From: an uncultured Anaerolineae bacterium
Lineage (GTDB): Bacteria > Chloroflexota > Anaerolineae > Anaerolineales > Villigracilaceae
Direction: 5' to 3'
Length of the DNA stretch: 46,894 nt
Assembly (NCBI GenBank): GCA_903838415.1
Contig: CAILYI010000046.1
Location: forward strand, 1 to 46,894
The notes under the pieces are model-generated. The model was not told where the DNA came from and made no database searches. It saw only the letters and a list, made by a program, of their open reading frames with translations. The position numbers were made by a program, and so were the translations under genes. Positions 24,475 to 33,788 of the stretch are shown one piece after another (the stretch's first letter is position 1; every line of letters begins with the position of its first letter).

Positions 24475-27400
24475 TTACAGTTCTTTCTTCAACTGCTCTT
24501 TCAAGCGTTCGAACTGCCGCTCCAATTCTGGCACACGTTCTTGTACGGCGGCTATGTTTCCGATGCGGCAGCTCTCTTCCATTTCATCGGCGAGGGTGCG
24601 CAGGGCCGGGCCGCTGATATTTCCGGCGGCGCCCTTGATGGTGTGGACCTGGATCTGGGCGCCGGGCAGGTCACCGGCTTCCAGGCATTTTTTCAGCGTC
24701 TGGATCCTGATGGGGGTGTTTTCCAGAAAGCCTGAGACCACCAGGTTGATCAGCTCGTCGTCATGCATCATGCGATCCAGCATTTCGTTTTTATTGAAGA
24801 CCGGATCGGTTGCTCCCTGGCTTGGGCCGGATTGGCCTGCGGTTTCAGTGGGAGCCGGGTTTTGAGCAGTTTCTTCCGGCAGCCAGCGGGCCAGGGCATC
24901 GGATAAGGTTTGCGGCTTGATGGGTTTTGGTACGTAATCGTTCATTCCTGCCTCCAGACAGCGTTCGCGATCTTCTTTCATGGCATTGGCAGTCATGGCG
25001 ATGATCGGGATATGGTGGTTGATCACGAGGGAGCGCATGTCACGAATGTGGCGGGTGGCTTCCAGGCCGTCCATCTCGGGCATCTGCATATCCATCAAGA
25101 CCAGATCGTACGGGGTGCTTTCGAGGGCGGTCAGCGCCTCCAGGCCATTCACGGCAACATCGACGCGAAAGCCAAATTTCTTCAGGATGGCCTGCGCCAC
25201 CATTTGATTGGTCAGGTTATCTTCGACCAGCAAGATGTGCGCGCTGCCGTGTCTGCGAGCTTGTGCCGGCGCGGAGAGCGCTGTCTCCTTTGGCGCGGCG
25301 CGGTCGGCGGGCGCGGCAGGGCCTTTCAGCGTTGCCAGCAGCAAATTGTAGAGATCCGAAGAGCGCACGGGTTTGTTGAGCGTGCCGATAAAGCCAACCT
25401 GCTCGAACAGGCGCGCATTCAGCCTTGCGCCGATTGGGGAAATCAAGATCAGGGCCAGCCCTGCCAGGCGTTGATCGTTTTTGATGGCTTGCCCCAGCGC
25501 CACACCATCCATGCCGGGCATTTGCGCATCCAATACGGCAATTGCGAAGGGTTCACCCTGCTCGCAGGCCGTGATGAGCGTTTGCAAAGCCGAGGTGCTG
25601 TCCTGCGCTTCCGCCGGGCGCAGGCCCCAGGCTGCCAGCCGGGCGCTCAGGTAGCCGCGGGTGGTGGCGTTATCATCCACCACCAGGATGCGCACGCGTT
25701 CCAGGTTGGGGCTGCTGCTGGCCATTTGCGGCGCGCGCCCCGATTGGCGTTCAAGGCGCACCGTAAACCAGAATTCTGACCCGCTTCCGGGTGTGCTTTG
25801 CACGCCGATCTCTCCGCCCATCAATTCGGACAACTGCTTCGAGATGGCCAGCCCCAGCCCGGTGCCGCCATACTGGCGGGTGATGGAATTATCGGCCTGG
25901 GTGAACTTGGTAAACAACTGCTCGAGTTTTTCGGGGAGGATGCCGATGCCTGTGTCGCGGATGGAGAAGCGCAGTTCGCTCTCCTGATCCGTGGCTGAAA
26001 GGCAGGTCACCTGCAGGGCAACTTCGCCTTGATTGGTGAACTTGATGGCATTGCCCACCAGGTTGGTCAAAACCTGGCGCAGTCGCCCGGGGTCGCCGCG
26101 CAGCAGCGTGGACACGCCGGGCACGATGTTGCTGGTCAGTTCCAGACCCTTTTCATGGGCGCGGACGGCCATGCTGGTGACAAAATCATCCAGCAGAATT
26201 TGCAGGTCGAAATCCAGCATTTCAAGATCGAGCTTGCCCGCTTCTATCTTGGAGAAATCCAGGATGTCATTGATGACTGTCAGCAGCGCTTCGCCGCTGG
26301 AGCGTAACGTTTCAGTAAAGCGGCGCTGTTCCTGATCCAGTTCCGTCTCCAGCAGCAGCCCGGTCATGCCAATTACGCCATTCATCGGGGTGCGGATTTC
26401 ATGGCTCATGTTTGCCAGGAATTCACTCTTGGCCACATTGGCCATTTCAGCCCGGGCCGCATAACTATTGGCCAGTTTGACGGTTTCTTCGAGCTGGCGG
26501 TTGGTTTGTTCCAGTTTCAGTTCGGCCTTTTTGCGCTCGGTGATATCCACCAGCGAAACGATTATTTGGGACAGGTCGCGCTCGTAGCCGGGCACGACGG
26601 CCATGTTCAAATTGACCGAGATCAGCCTGCCGTCCAGGGTGCGATTGACGGTTTCCCCTTCAAATTGCTTTGCCCCGGCCGCCAGCTTGACCAATTGCAG
26701 GCGGAAGCCTGTGTGGGCAATTTCTGGCATAACGACGGACAGGTTGCTGATCAGTTCATCTTTGCTGGTTGCCCCAAACAGGGGCAGGGTGGCTTTGTTG
26801 ACATTGGTCACTTTGACCTGGCTGATATATTCGGCGACGACTTGCGGGTGCTGTGCCAGGTAGTCATCGAAATCGGTTACGCCCTGGGCGCGCAGCTCCT
26901 GCAAACGCAGCTGGACGGCGGAATAATCCTCCTCCCAGAGCGAAATGGGCGAATCGTCAAACAGGCTGCGGAAGCGTGTTTCACTCTCCGCGTGGGCAAG
27001 CTCTGCCAGCTTGCGCTCCGTGATATCCTGGATCGTGCCCAGGATGTATTCGGGGCCGCCATCTTCAGCCTGGGTCGTTTCGCTGTCGGCATTGATGTAC
27101 TTGAGCGTGCCATCGCGCAGAAGAATGCGGTGGATGACTTTGAAGGGCGCGATCAGCTTGAGAGCGTTCGTCATGGCTTGACCGACTAATTCACGGTCAT
27201 CCGGGTGGATAAATTCGTAGTAAGAAAAATTGTTGACCTGGTACTCTGCCGGGTTCACGCCGAAGATCCGGTACACTTCTTCAGACCAGCTGGTTTCATT
27301 CTGCCGGATATCGATTTTCCAACTGCCAAGATGCGCGATTTTTTGTGCATGCTCGAGCTTTTCCTGGTTTTCCCGCAATTCTTTCTCGGCGAGTTTGCGC

Positions 27401-29952
27401 TCAGTGATATCGATCATGACCGTCAGGAAATATTCTTTCCCTGGCGTGCCCAGGATTTCACCCGAGAATAACCCGTCCAGCAGCTGCCCATCTTTGCGCC
27501 GCACTTGCAGCTCAATTTCGCTGATGTGCCCGGTGCTGCGCAGCTGCTCTCTGACTTGCGCCTGTTGTTCGGGATGCACAAACAGGTTGAGTTCGGCGCT
27601 GGCTTTTCCCAACACTTCTTCGGCGCTGTAACCGAGGCGGGCTAGAAAAGCCTGGTTAGCATCGCTGAATTTATTATCGCTTATCGTGGAGATGGCCATC
27701 AGGGCCGGGTTGTTGCGGAACAGGCTCTCGAAGCGTGCCAAGGCTTCCTGTTCGACGCTCAGGTCTTCGGAAAAGCTGATGAGACAGTCCTGACCATTCC
27801 ACTGCCCGTGCCAGACGCGCGTTTCGAGCGGCAGGAGCTGCCCCGTTTTCGTCTCGATGGACAGCTTGAAACTGGATAGGTCTCCCTTCACCATGTCTCG
27901 CCCCCTTTTGATTATTTCCCGGCGGTCGGTTTCCGGGTACAACTCCCAGACATTCTTGCCAATCAGTTCAGCCTGTTCATACCCAAGCTTGCGCAGAACG
28001 GCCGGATTGACTGAAAGGATCACGCCTTTCAGCGAGGTAATCACGATCACATCGTCGATGCTTTCAAAGAAGGTGCGGAAGTTGGCTTCACTCGCCGTCA
28101 GCGCCTGCTCGATCCTTTTGTTTTCGGTGATATCGGTGTTGACGCCGTACCACCTGAGGATGTTGCCGTCGTCATCCAGCACCGGTTTGCTGCGGGTCAG
28201 AAACCAGTGATACTCGCCATCTTTGGAGCGAAAGCGCTGCTCCATCTGGTAGATGGATTTGTTGTGGGTGGCAATTTGCCAGGCTGCTGCATTTTTCTGA
28301 ACATCGTCCGGGTGTAAGGCCTGCTTCCAACCATTCCCGCGCGCCTGTTCCGCGCTCATGCCGAGAAAATCGAGCCAGGTCTGGTTGAACTGGCTGAATA
28401 AACCATCCGCCTGCCGCACCCACAGCATTTCAGGAACGGCATCGATCATCGTGCGCAGCTGGTATTCCTTGTTTTTCACTTCCTGTTCACTTTGCAGGCG
28501 GGCGGTTTCTTCCGCGTTGCGCTGCAGCAGCAGGCCCACCTGGCGCATATAAATCGACACCAGGTTATCGGCGGTAAAGGCCACGCCCTCCGGCATGAAC
28601 ATGGTGAAATCGCCCAGGGTTTTCTCTTCGGTTGAAATCTTGGCCACCACAACTTCTTCAACGCCAGAGAGTCTCACCAGCAAGGCTGTGCTGGCTTCAG
28701 GCAGCTTTTTCCCGGTCAGCTCAAACAGGGAAGCAAAGTGGGTGATGGTGTGATCCTTGATTTTGGCGGCGCGCGCCTCATCGTGCGGCCATTTCCTCCC
28801 TACCAATGCAAAGCCCAAAATGGAAGCCGCTCTTTGGACGTTTTCACTCACCCCCGAGGCGGCCACGGTTTGAAAATCCCGGCCGTTTTCATCAAACCGG
28901 TTGAAAGCGGCATACCGGGCGCCGGAAATCTTCAAAAGATCATCCGTCAATTTTTGGTAATCAAGCTGCCGCCCGGCATTCGCCAGGAAATCTTCAGAAA
29001 CTGCAAGTAATTTCGCCAGGTCTTTCTTTTCATCCAACCCTTTTTCGATTTCTTTGCGCTTGCTGATATCGCTCATCGCCAGGTGCGTGATCGGCACCCC
29101 CTCAATGTTCGGCCAAATGGTGGATTCCAACTGGATCCAGATCGCCCCGGCGGCTGAATCATATTTCAGTACCTGTATTTCATCCTTTTGCGAGACGCCC
29201 GTTTTCAAAAGGCGCTGGCGGTGCAGGTAAAAGACATCCTGATATTCCTTCAGGATGAACTGGCTCAAAGGCTTTTCGACCAGTTCCTCGCGTGTGACGC
29301 CCAACAGGTTGGCGGCGGTCAGGTTGGCTTCGATGATCAGCCCGGTTTCATCGATGGTGCAATAACCGACCGGCGCCAGCTCGTACAGGTCGAAATAGCG
29401 CTCGTGCGCCGCTTCCAACTCGTCTTGCGCCTTGCGCAGTTCATCATTCTGAAATTCCAATTCAACTTGATGGAGGCGCAGGTTTTCCAGGGCCAGGTCA
29501 CGTTGTTGCAAGGAGGTCTGCAGGGCCGTCTGCAAGTCTTGAAAGACCTGGTTGGCTTGTTCGCGCCCGGTGACGTCATGTATGATCGAAAAAAGAGCCA
29601 GTTTCCCCCGCCAGACGATGAGCGAGGACATCTCCTCCACGCTGCGCACTTCCCCGTTGGCCAGGCGCTGGGGCACGATGATCTGACTTCGCCCCTCCGC
29701 TTTGGCGTTTTGACGCGCCAGTTCTACCTGCTCGGGTGGCAGAACATTGATCTCAGCCAGGCTCAGATCGCACAAATCTGACTTCGACCACCCATAAAAC
29801 TTTTCCGCCGCTGAATTCGCTTGAAGAATAAGCCCCGTTTGCGGCTCGCTTAATAATATGATTGCGGTGTGTCTCTCAAACATCTGGCGGAAAGTTAGAT
29901 CGCCAGGCGTGGAGAGTTTTCGTCTCTTGAAAATGGGTTTTCGTAAAGCCAT
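24475..29952 (-). CDS. Giant hybrid histidine kinase: PAS2-GAF-PAS5-HisKA-HATPase-REC-REC-HPt
   Basis: 1825 residues from ATG 29952 with AGGAG 7 bp upstream. By position: PAS about 20-130, coiled coil, PAS about 185-300, GAF-like about 315-480, then five PAS domains (about 497-615, 620-735, 740-853, 862-980 and 990-1140). HisKA has NMSHEIRTP (H1184), and HATPase has [15 protein letters not shown] and GTGLGLAI. Two receivers follow, with D1475 ([11 protein letters not shown]) and D1621 ([11 protein letters not shown]), and a C-terminal HPt has H1770 in [11 protein letters not shown] complete phosphorelay to HPt in one chain resembles BarA/EvgS-type kinases. No membrane helix is visible, so it is a cytoplasmic multi-input sensor. 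The partner regulator is not adjacent. The first 300 residues are paralogous to the cyclase at 21976. Confidence 0.95.
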   Translation of the reverse strand: MALRKPIFKRRKLSTPGDLTFRQMFERHTAIILLSEPQTGLILQANSAAEKFYGWSKSDLCDLSLAEINVLPPEQVELARQNAKAEGRSQIIVPQRLANGEVRSVEEMSSLIVWRGKLALFSIIHDVTGREQANQVFQDLQTALQTSLQQRDLALENLRLHQVELEFQNDELRKAQDELEAAHERYFDLYELAPVGYCTIDETGLIIEANLTAANLLGVTREELVEKPLSQFILKEYQDVFYLHRQRLLKTGVSQKDEIQVLKYDSAAGAIWIQLESTIWPNIEGVPITHLAMSDISKRKEIEKGLDEKKDLAKLLAVSEDFLANAGRQLDYQKLTDDLLKISGARYAAFNRFDENGRDFQTVAASGVSENVQRAASILGFALVGRKWPHDEARAAKIKDHTITHFASLFELTGKKLPEASTALLVRLSGVEEVVVAKISTEEKTLGDFTMFMPEGVAFTADNLVSIYMRQVGLLLQRNAEETARLQSEQEVKNKEYQLRTMIDAVPEMLWVRQADGLFSQFNQTWLDFLGMSAEQARGNGWKQALHPDDVQKNAAAWQIATHNKSIYQMEQRFRSKDGEYHWFLTRSKPVLDDDGNILRWYGVNTDITENKRIEQALTASEANFRTFFESIDDVIVITSLKGVILSVNPAVLRKLGYEQAELIGKNVWELYPETDRREIIKRGRDMVKGDLSSFKLSIETKTGQLLPLETRVWHGQWNGQDCLISFSEDLSVEQEALARFESLFRNNPALMAISTISDNKFSDANQAFLARLGYSAEEVLGKASAELNLFVHPEQQAQVREQLRSTGHISEIELQVRRKDGQLLDGLFSGEILGTPGKEYFLTVMIDITERKLAEKELRENQEKLEHAQKIAHLGSWKIDIRQNETSWSEEVYRIFGVNPAEYQVNNFSYYEFIHPDDRELVGQAMTNALKLIAPFKVIHRILLRDGTLKYINADSETTQAEDGGPEYILGTIQDITERKLAELAHAESETRFRSLFDDSPISLWEEDYSAVQLRLQELRAQGVTDFDDYLAQHPQVVAEYISQVKVTNVNKATLPLFGATSKDELISNLSVVMPEIAHTGFRLQLVKLAAGAKQFEGETVNRTLDGRLISVNLNMAVVPGYERDLSQIIVSLVDITERKKAELKLEQTNRQLEETVKLANSYAARAEMANVAKSEFLANMSHEIRTPMNGVIGMTGLLLETELDQEQRRFTETLRSSGEALLTVINDILDFSKIEAGKLDLEMLDFDLQILLDDFVTSMAVRAHEKGLELTSNIVPGVSTLLRGDPGRLRQVLTNLVGNAIKFTNQGEVALQVTCLSATDQESELRFSIRDTGIGILPEKLEQLFTKFTQADNSITRQYGGTGLGLAISKQLSELMGGEIGVQSTPGSGSEFWFTVRLERQSGRAPQMASSSPNLERVRILVVDDNATTRGYLSARLAAWGLRPAEAQDSTSALQTLITACEQGEPFAIAVLDAQMPGMDGVALGQAIKNDQRLAGLALILISPIGARLNARLFEQVGFIGTLNKPVRSSDLYNLLLATLKGPAAPADRAAPKETALSAPAQARRHGSAHILLVEDNLTNQMVAQAILKKFGFRVDVAVNGLEALTALESTPYDLVLMDMQMPEMDGLEATRHIRDMRSLVINHHIPIIAMTANAMKEDRERCLEAGMNDYVPKPIKPQTLSDALARWLPEETAQNPAPTETAGQSGPSQGATDPVFNKNEMLDRMMHDDELINLVVSGFLENTPIRIQTLKKCLEAGDLPGAQIQVHTIKGAAGNISGPALRTLADEMEESCRIGNIAAVQERVPELERQFERLKEQLKKEL

Positions 29953-30229
29953 TAAAGTTCTCCTGTTGCAAAAAAACAATTTTCATTTGCAACATGCACG
30001 CTCTCTCCCGGCCCGAATACTTTGCAGGGAGTCCGTTGTTGCGTTGTTAGCAGGTGCGGTCAATAGCGAACCAGTCAATCTTGTATGATCGCTTCTGCGC
30101 TCGGACGCCTGATTATAACTGCCTGAATAAACACTGGGAGTCGCAATATTATAACAATTAAAGCCGCATCAAGAAGATTTTGGAATAAACCGATGAAACC
30201 CGGATGGCGCGGGTCTGGCGGGTTTTTTG

Positions 30230-30460
30230 AAAATTAAACACAAGGACACGCAGGAGCCCGAAGGAAAGGCTTTTGAAATATTCTTTTGTGCTTCTTTCTT
30301 TTTGTGGCAAGCGAAAATGTTTGGTGTTCATGCTGGGGGAGTTATTCACCACAGATAAACGCGGATAAAAGCAGGTTTATTAAACTCAATGGCGCAAAGG
30401 TACCCGGTTCTGCACGGGTGTGGTTTTCCTTTGTGCCCGTTGTGACCTTTGTGTTTAGAT
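30230..30460. repeat. Low-complexity CACAAAGG / CCACAGAT-type sequence
   Basis: Phrases such as CACCACAGATAAACGCGGAT (30349-30368) and TTTGTGCCCGTTGTGACC (30430-30447) belong to a style of short direct repeats that I recall as common in intergenic DNA of environmental bacteria. No coding role is apparent. The boundaries are approximate. Confidence 0.45.
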
Positions 30461-30468
30461 CTGGTTAC

Positions 30469-30678
30469 TTCCAACCGGCCAAAATCAACTTCTTGGCTGC
30501 GAATTTTACCTTCCTTGAAGGGAATTAAAATTTCCTTCAAGGAAAAAATATTTTCCTTACTAGAAAATTAAATTCCCTGTAAGGAAAAAAAATTTTCTCG
30601 CCGAGATATTTTAAATCCCTGGAAGAGAAAATGATTTTGCTGTAAGGAAATTTATTTTTTCAGCAAGCGCTGACGGGT
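30469..30678. repeat. Second array of degenerate 21-bp repeats
   Basis: About ten units at 21-bp spacing begin near 30469, 30490, 30511, 30532, 30553, 30573, 30595, 30616, 30637 and 30658; one unit is 20 bp and the next 22, so phase is kept. Most units hold the dyad TTCCTTNAAGGAA or a variant. The unit at 30595 contains CTCGCCGAG followed by ATATTTTAAA and closely matches array one. The minus frame has a TAA inside the array, so the repeat is a DNA element, not a peptide. It lies 517-726 bp upstream of the giant kinase start. Confidence 0.75.
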
Positions 30679-30736
30679 TTGAAGACGAAGGGTTGTTATT
30701 GTTCACGGGGCTTTTCATTTTTCCCCGGCTTTTCAT

Positions 30737-30823
30737 CGCCACCCCCCTGTACTTCGGGGGGCCAAGAAGCCACACTTGCGCCTGCGCTGCAAGTGCAGGT
30801 GAGAAGAGCATCAAGACGCCAAG
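30737..30823 (-). repeat. Interspersed hairpin element, copy 1 (inverted)
   Basis: Its reverse complement matches 39125-39213 along the whole length. The best block runs from TTCTCACCTGCACTTGCAGC to GCAAGTGTGG, with one mismatch in about 35 bp. It contains the alternative stems CACCTGC/GCAGG and CACTTGC/GCAAGTG, and a second hairpin CCCCCC/GGGGGG around an 8-nt loop. Confidence 0.75.
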
Positions 30824-30922
30824 GTTTTTTATAAAAACCGCCCGTTTCGTATCCATTCGGGTCATTCAATGCTGATCTTTTGTTGCCCCCCCGAAGTGCG
30901 GGCGGTGAATGGGTCTGGACGA

Positions 30923-32851
30923 TTATGAATGTTCAACCCGGACGCAATTTCGACCCGCTTCTTTGGCCTGATAAAGAGCCTGGTCGGCCCGCTCCATGAG
31001 CGAGTCCAAAGTCTCCAGATCGCTTGCCAGGCCAGAGATGCCCGAACTGATGGTGACTGGCATGAGCCTGTCGCCGAATTCCACCGGCTGCGCCATCAGG
31101 TGAACGCGGATGCGCTCCACAACTTCGCAGGCTTGTGCAAGGCTGGTTTCTGGCAAGAGCAGCACGAATTCATCGCCGCCGAAACGCGCAAACACATCAA
31201 TTGCGCGGGTATTCTTCTGGCAGATCTTTGTGAACGTCAACAAGACCTGATCTCCCGCCGCGTGTCCATAGGTGTCGTTGATATGTTTGAAGCGATCGAT
31301 ATCGATCAAAGCAATCGCCATCGGGTGTTTCAATCGAATGGCGCGTTTTATTTCGCCGCTGGCCAATTCGAGCAGATGCCGACGATTGAAAACCCCGGTC
31401 AGTTCATCAGTGGTGGCGCGCTGATGCAGTTCTTCCTCGAGCCGTTTTCGTTCGGTAATGTCTTCCTGCACCGAGAGAAAATGGGAGGTATTCCCCAGCG
31501 CGTCTTTGACCGGCGAAATGACCGACGATTCCCAATACAATTCGCCGTTTTTCTTCCTGTTACGAAAGATCCCATGCCAACTCTGACCGGCAAGCAATGT
31601 TTTCCATAAATCCTTATGCTTCGAGCCGGGCGTTTCTTCAGTTTTTAGTATCCTGGGGTTTTTACCAAGGACTTCTTCGGACGTGTACCCGGTGGTTTCT
31701 GAAAACTTCGGATTTGTAAAGACAATATTTCCCGTCAAATCGGTGATAACGATGGATACCGGACTCTGTTCAATCGCCAAAGAAAGCAGCCGCAGCCAGT
31801 CATCCGTTTTCTTTTTTTCATCTTCCACCTGACGCTGGTGGGTGACATCGCGGGTTACGCTGATAATATAGGGAATGTCTTGCAGCAGGATGACCCTGGC
31901 AGAAACCATCCCGATCGGTTGTCTGCCGTCCTTGCACAGGAAAACAGCCTGCAGATTTTCGCAAAAACCGTGTTCGGTGAGCGCCGTAATCAGCTTTTGG
32001 CGATCGGCGGGGTTTTTCCAGATATTGATTTCCTGGACGGTTTTCCCCATCACATCGGCGCGTGTGTAGCCTGTCAATGCCGTAAAGCCTTCGTTGATAT
32101 TAATAAACTGGCCATCGCTCAAGCGGGTGATCAAAACCGCATCTGGACTGGTGTTGAAGATCAGTTCCGAGTTTTCTTTGGCTTCGCGGATTTCGACATT
32201 GATGCGCTGGTTGATCATGATAATCAAGCCAAATGTCCACATGGTGCTGAACAGCAGAGAAATCAGATACATTGCGGTTTGCAACCGTACGGGAGTGAAA
32301 ATCCCGCCACCGGGGATTGAAGCAGAGAGACCCAAAATCAGAGTGAACAAGGCGAATATGAAACCAAAGGCCACAAATATGCTGGCGAGGAAGTTGGCCG
32401 AAGCGGTAACCGAGCGCGCTTTGTGGACAAAAAGCGTCCGGGCGATCAAATAGGATAGGATGGCAACCGAAAAGTAGATATTGATGCGACGCAGCACCAG
32501 GTCATTCTGAAAGTAGGTGAAATAAATGGAAATCAGGGTGACCGCCAGGCAAAATCCAAACAATCGTCTGCGCTGGACAGGTTGACCGAAGAAAACCCGG
32601 GCGCCGACATACACCAGGGCAAATCCTGAGATGAACAGGGCGTTGTTGGCAACAATTGCGATCAGTTCAAGGGCTGGAATTTCCCGCAGGTAATTAAAAG
32701 CAAATCCGAGTGCTAAGACTGCGCTGCCCACCGCCCACCAGCCGAGCCCGCTGATGGCCTTATTGATGCGGTATTCGGCAAAAAGGGCGATGAATTGCAA
32801 GAAATTGGTGATGGTGAGGAAAAGTGCGAGTGTCTGAAGATCGATGCTCAT
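30923..32851 (-). CDS. Membrane PAS-PAS-GGDEF diguanylate cyclase
   Basis: 642 residues with AAGGA upstream of ATG 32851. About seven hydrophobic helices (residues about 5-225) form an uncharacterised MASE-like membrane sensor. Two PAS domains follow (about 232-345 and 360-480); the second has the LSLAIEQSPVSIVITDLTGNI opening. The GGDEF domain has LTGVFNRRHL, DIDRFKHIND and a canonical GGDEF at 558-562. R549-x-x-D552 forms the inhibitory I-site, so the protein should make c-di-GMP with product control. It is separate from the zinc-ribbon gene upstream because a terminator lies between them. No phosphodiesterase (EAL or HD-GYP) is encoded in the window. Confidence 0.95.
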   Translation of the reverse strand: MSIDLQTLALFLTITNFLQFIALFAEYRINKAISGLGWWAVGSAVLALGFAFNYLREIPALELIAIVANNALFISGFALVYVGARVFFGQPVQRRRLFGFCLAVTLISIYFTYFQNDLVLRRINIYFSVAILSYLIARTLFVHKARSVTASANFLASIFVAFGFIFALFTLILGLSASIPGGGIFTPVRLQTAMYLISLLFSTMWTFGLIIMINQRINVEIREAKENSELIFNTSPDAVLITRLSDGQFININEGFTALTGYTRADVMGKTVQEINIWKNPADRQKLITALTEHGFCENLQAVFLCKDGRQPIGMVSARVILLQDIPYIISVTRDVTHQRQVEDEKKKTDDWLRLLSLAIEQSPVSIVITDLTGNIVFTNPKFSETTGYTSEEVLGKNPRILKTEETPGSKHKDLWKTLLAGQSWHGIFRNRKKNGELYWESSVISPVKDALGNTSHFLSVQEDITERKRLEEELHQRATTDELTGVFNRRHLLELASGEIKRAIRLKHPMAIALIDIDRFKHINDTYGHAAGDQVLLTFTKICQKNTRAIDVFARFGGDEFVLLLPETSLAQACEVVERIRVHLMAQPVEFGDRLMPVTISSGISGLASDLETLDSLMERADQALYQAKEAGRNCVRVEHS

Positions 32852-33209
32852 AACTTCCTTTGGACAAACGTCAGCGCAACAAGGTGGGGGTGAACCTTGC
32901 GATAGGTTTGTTCAGATCCTGAGTGAAGGACATATTCATTGTGATGCGGTTGAAATGAGAAGTCAAGTGGCTGACATGCATTCAACCCAATGGAAAGTGT
33001 TTCAGACCGTCGCCATCAGCGGCCTGCAAACAAAAAACGAACCTAAAACTGGTTTAGCAGCCCGGTTCGCTTTTTTGAATGGGAGCCTCCTGCATTTTAG
33101 CATGGTGTCTGACTAATAAAGAATTACAGATCATGCACAATTTTATGCAGCCATTCACGCTGGTGTACTGTCCATACCCTGCGCGACTGATCTGCCGCGC
33201 CTGAAAGGG
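32852..33209. other. Intergenic region, 358 bp
   Basis: Apart from the terminator at 33038-33076 and the ribosome-binding site AAGGAAG before the cyclase start, I see nothing definable here. No RNA gene or palindromic operator stands out. Confidence 0.5.
33038..33076. terminator. Bidirectional intrinsic terminator
   Basis: CGAACC (33038-33043) pairs with GGTTCG (33064-33069), with an inner CTAAA/TTTAG stem. T-runs occur on both sides (TTTTTT at 33071-33076, and AAAAAA at 33032-33037, which is a T-run on the other strand). It most likely ends the minus-strand zinc-ribbon gene before the cyclase gene. Confidence 0.65.
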
Positions 33210-33731
33210 TCAGTTATCCATGCTGATGAGTTGCGCTGGTAACTTACCGGTTACCTTTTTCCATTTTTCAATCGTCCAGATCAGTTGATTGGCCGGGTCA
33301 CCCTGGCGGAGATGCGCAAACTTTTGCGCAATCACTTTTTCGGCTGCAATTTTCAAGGCTTCTTCCAGGCTGACGGCTTTTGCCATTCTTTCCGATGAAG
33401 CGAAGAAATACAGGGCAAAATCAGCAATTATCAGGCCACCAGGCATGACGAAGAAGTTAATAATCGTTGAATCAATCGGAGTTCCAAACCCTGTCCGCAC
33501 AAATGTTGGCAGCCAGATCAGAATCAGAATGGTAGCGATGCGCCTGCCCAGGACAATGCCACGCCAACGCCTGGCAAAACGTTCGTTGACGCACTCGTCG
33601 CAAACCGAAACAGCCACTTCGCCCAAAAGATTATAGTTAGTTTTCGGCCAGCCTTTGGCGGCATGCTTGGCAAGAACAAATTTGTGACTTTTCTCATTGC
33701 CACTTAGTCGAACATCGCAAAGATTGCACAT
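33210..33731 (-). CDS. Zinc-ribbon membrane protein
   Basis: 173 residues with GAGG upstream of ATG 33731. Two CxxC pairs (C2/C5 and C44/C47: MCNLC and VCDEC) should bind one zinc ion. Two hydrophobic segments (about 62-80 and 90-110) suggest a membrane hairpin, and the C-terminal region (about 112-173) is a charged helical domain. I do not recognise the family and no enzymatic residues are visible. It lies between the chemoreceptor and the membrane cyclase on the same strand, with a terminator on its downstream side. Confidence 0.8.
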   Translation of the reverse strand: MCNLCDVRLSGNEKSHKFVLAKHAAKGWPKTNYNLLGEVAVSVCDECVNERFARRWRGIVLGRRIATILILIWLPTFVRTGFGTPIDSTIINFFVMPGGLIIADFALYFFASSERMAKAVSLEEALKIAAEKVIAQKFAHLRQGDPANQLIWTIEKWKKVTGKLPAQLISMDN

Positions 33732-33788
33732 GGAAGCCTCGATGAAGTTGAATAGGGACTTATCTGGAGTCTGACGAATGGTCAGTGG

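Larger units (their letters stand above)
29953..30922. other. 970-bp intergenic region rich in repeats
   Basis: No gene is supported here. From right to left it holds the inverted copy of the hairpin element (30737-30823), the second 21-bp array (30469-30678), low-complexity sequence of the CACAAAGG/CCACAGAT type (about 30230-30460), and the ribosome-binding site of the giant kinase. Short minus-strand frames cross the repeats but have stops and no start signals. Confidence 0.7.

Noticed and set aside
24910..25779. 289-residue plus-strand open frame within the giant kinase
   Set aside because: Antisense shadow of the REC and HATPase domains.
26401..27189. 262-residue plus-strand open frame within the giant kinase
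   Set aside because: Antisense shadow of PAS and HisKA coding sequence; no independent signals.
30346..30540. Minus-strand 64-residue open frame beginning MKEILIPFKEGK
   Set aside because: It lies across the second 21-bp array and low-complexity CACAAAGG sequence; no start signal and no family resemblance.
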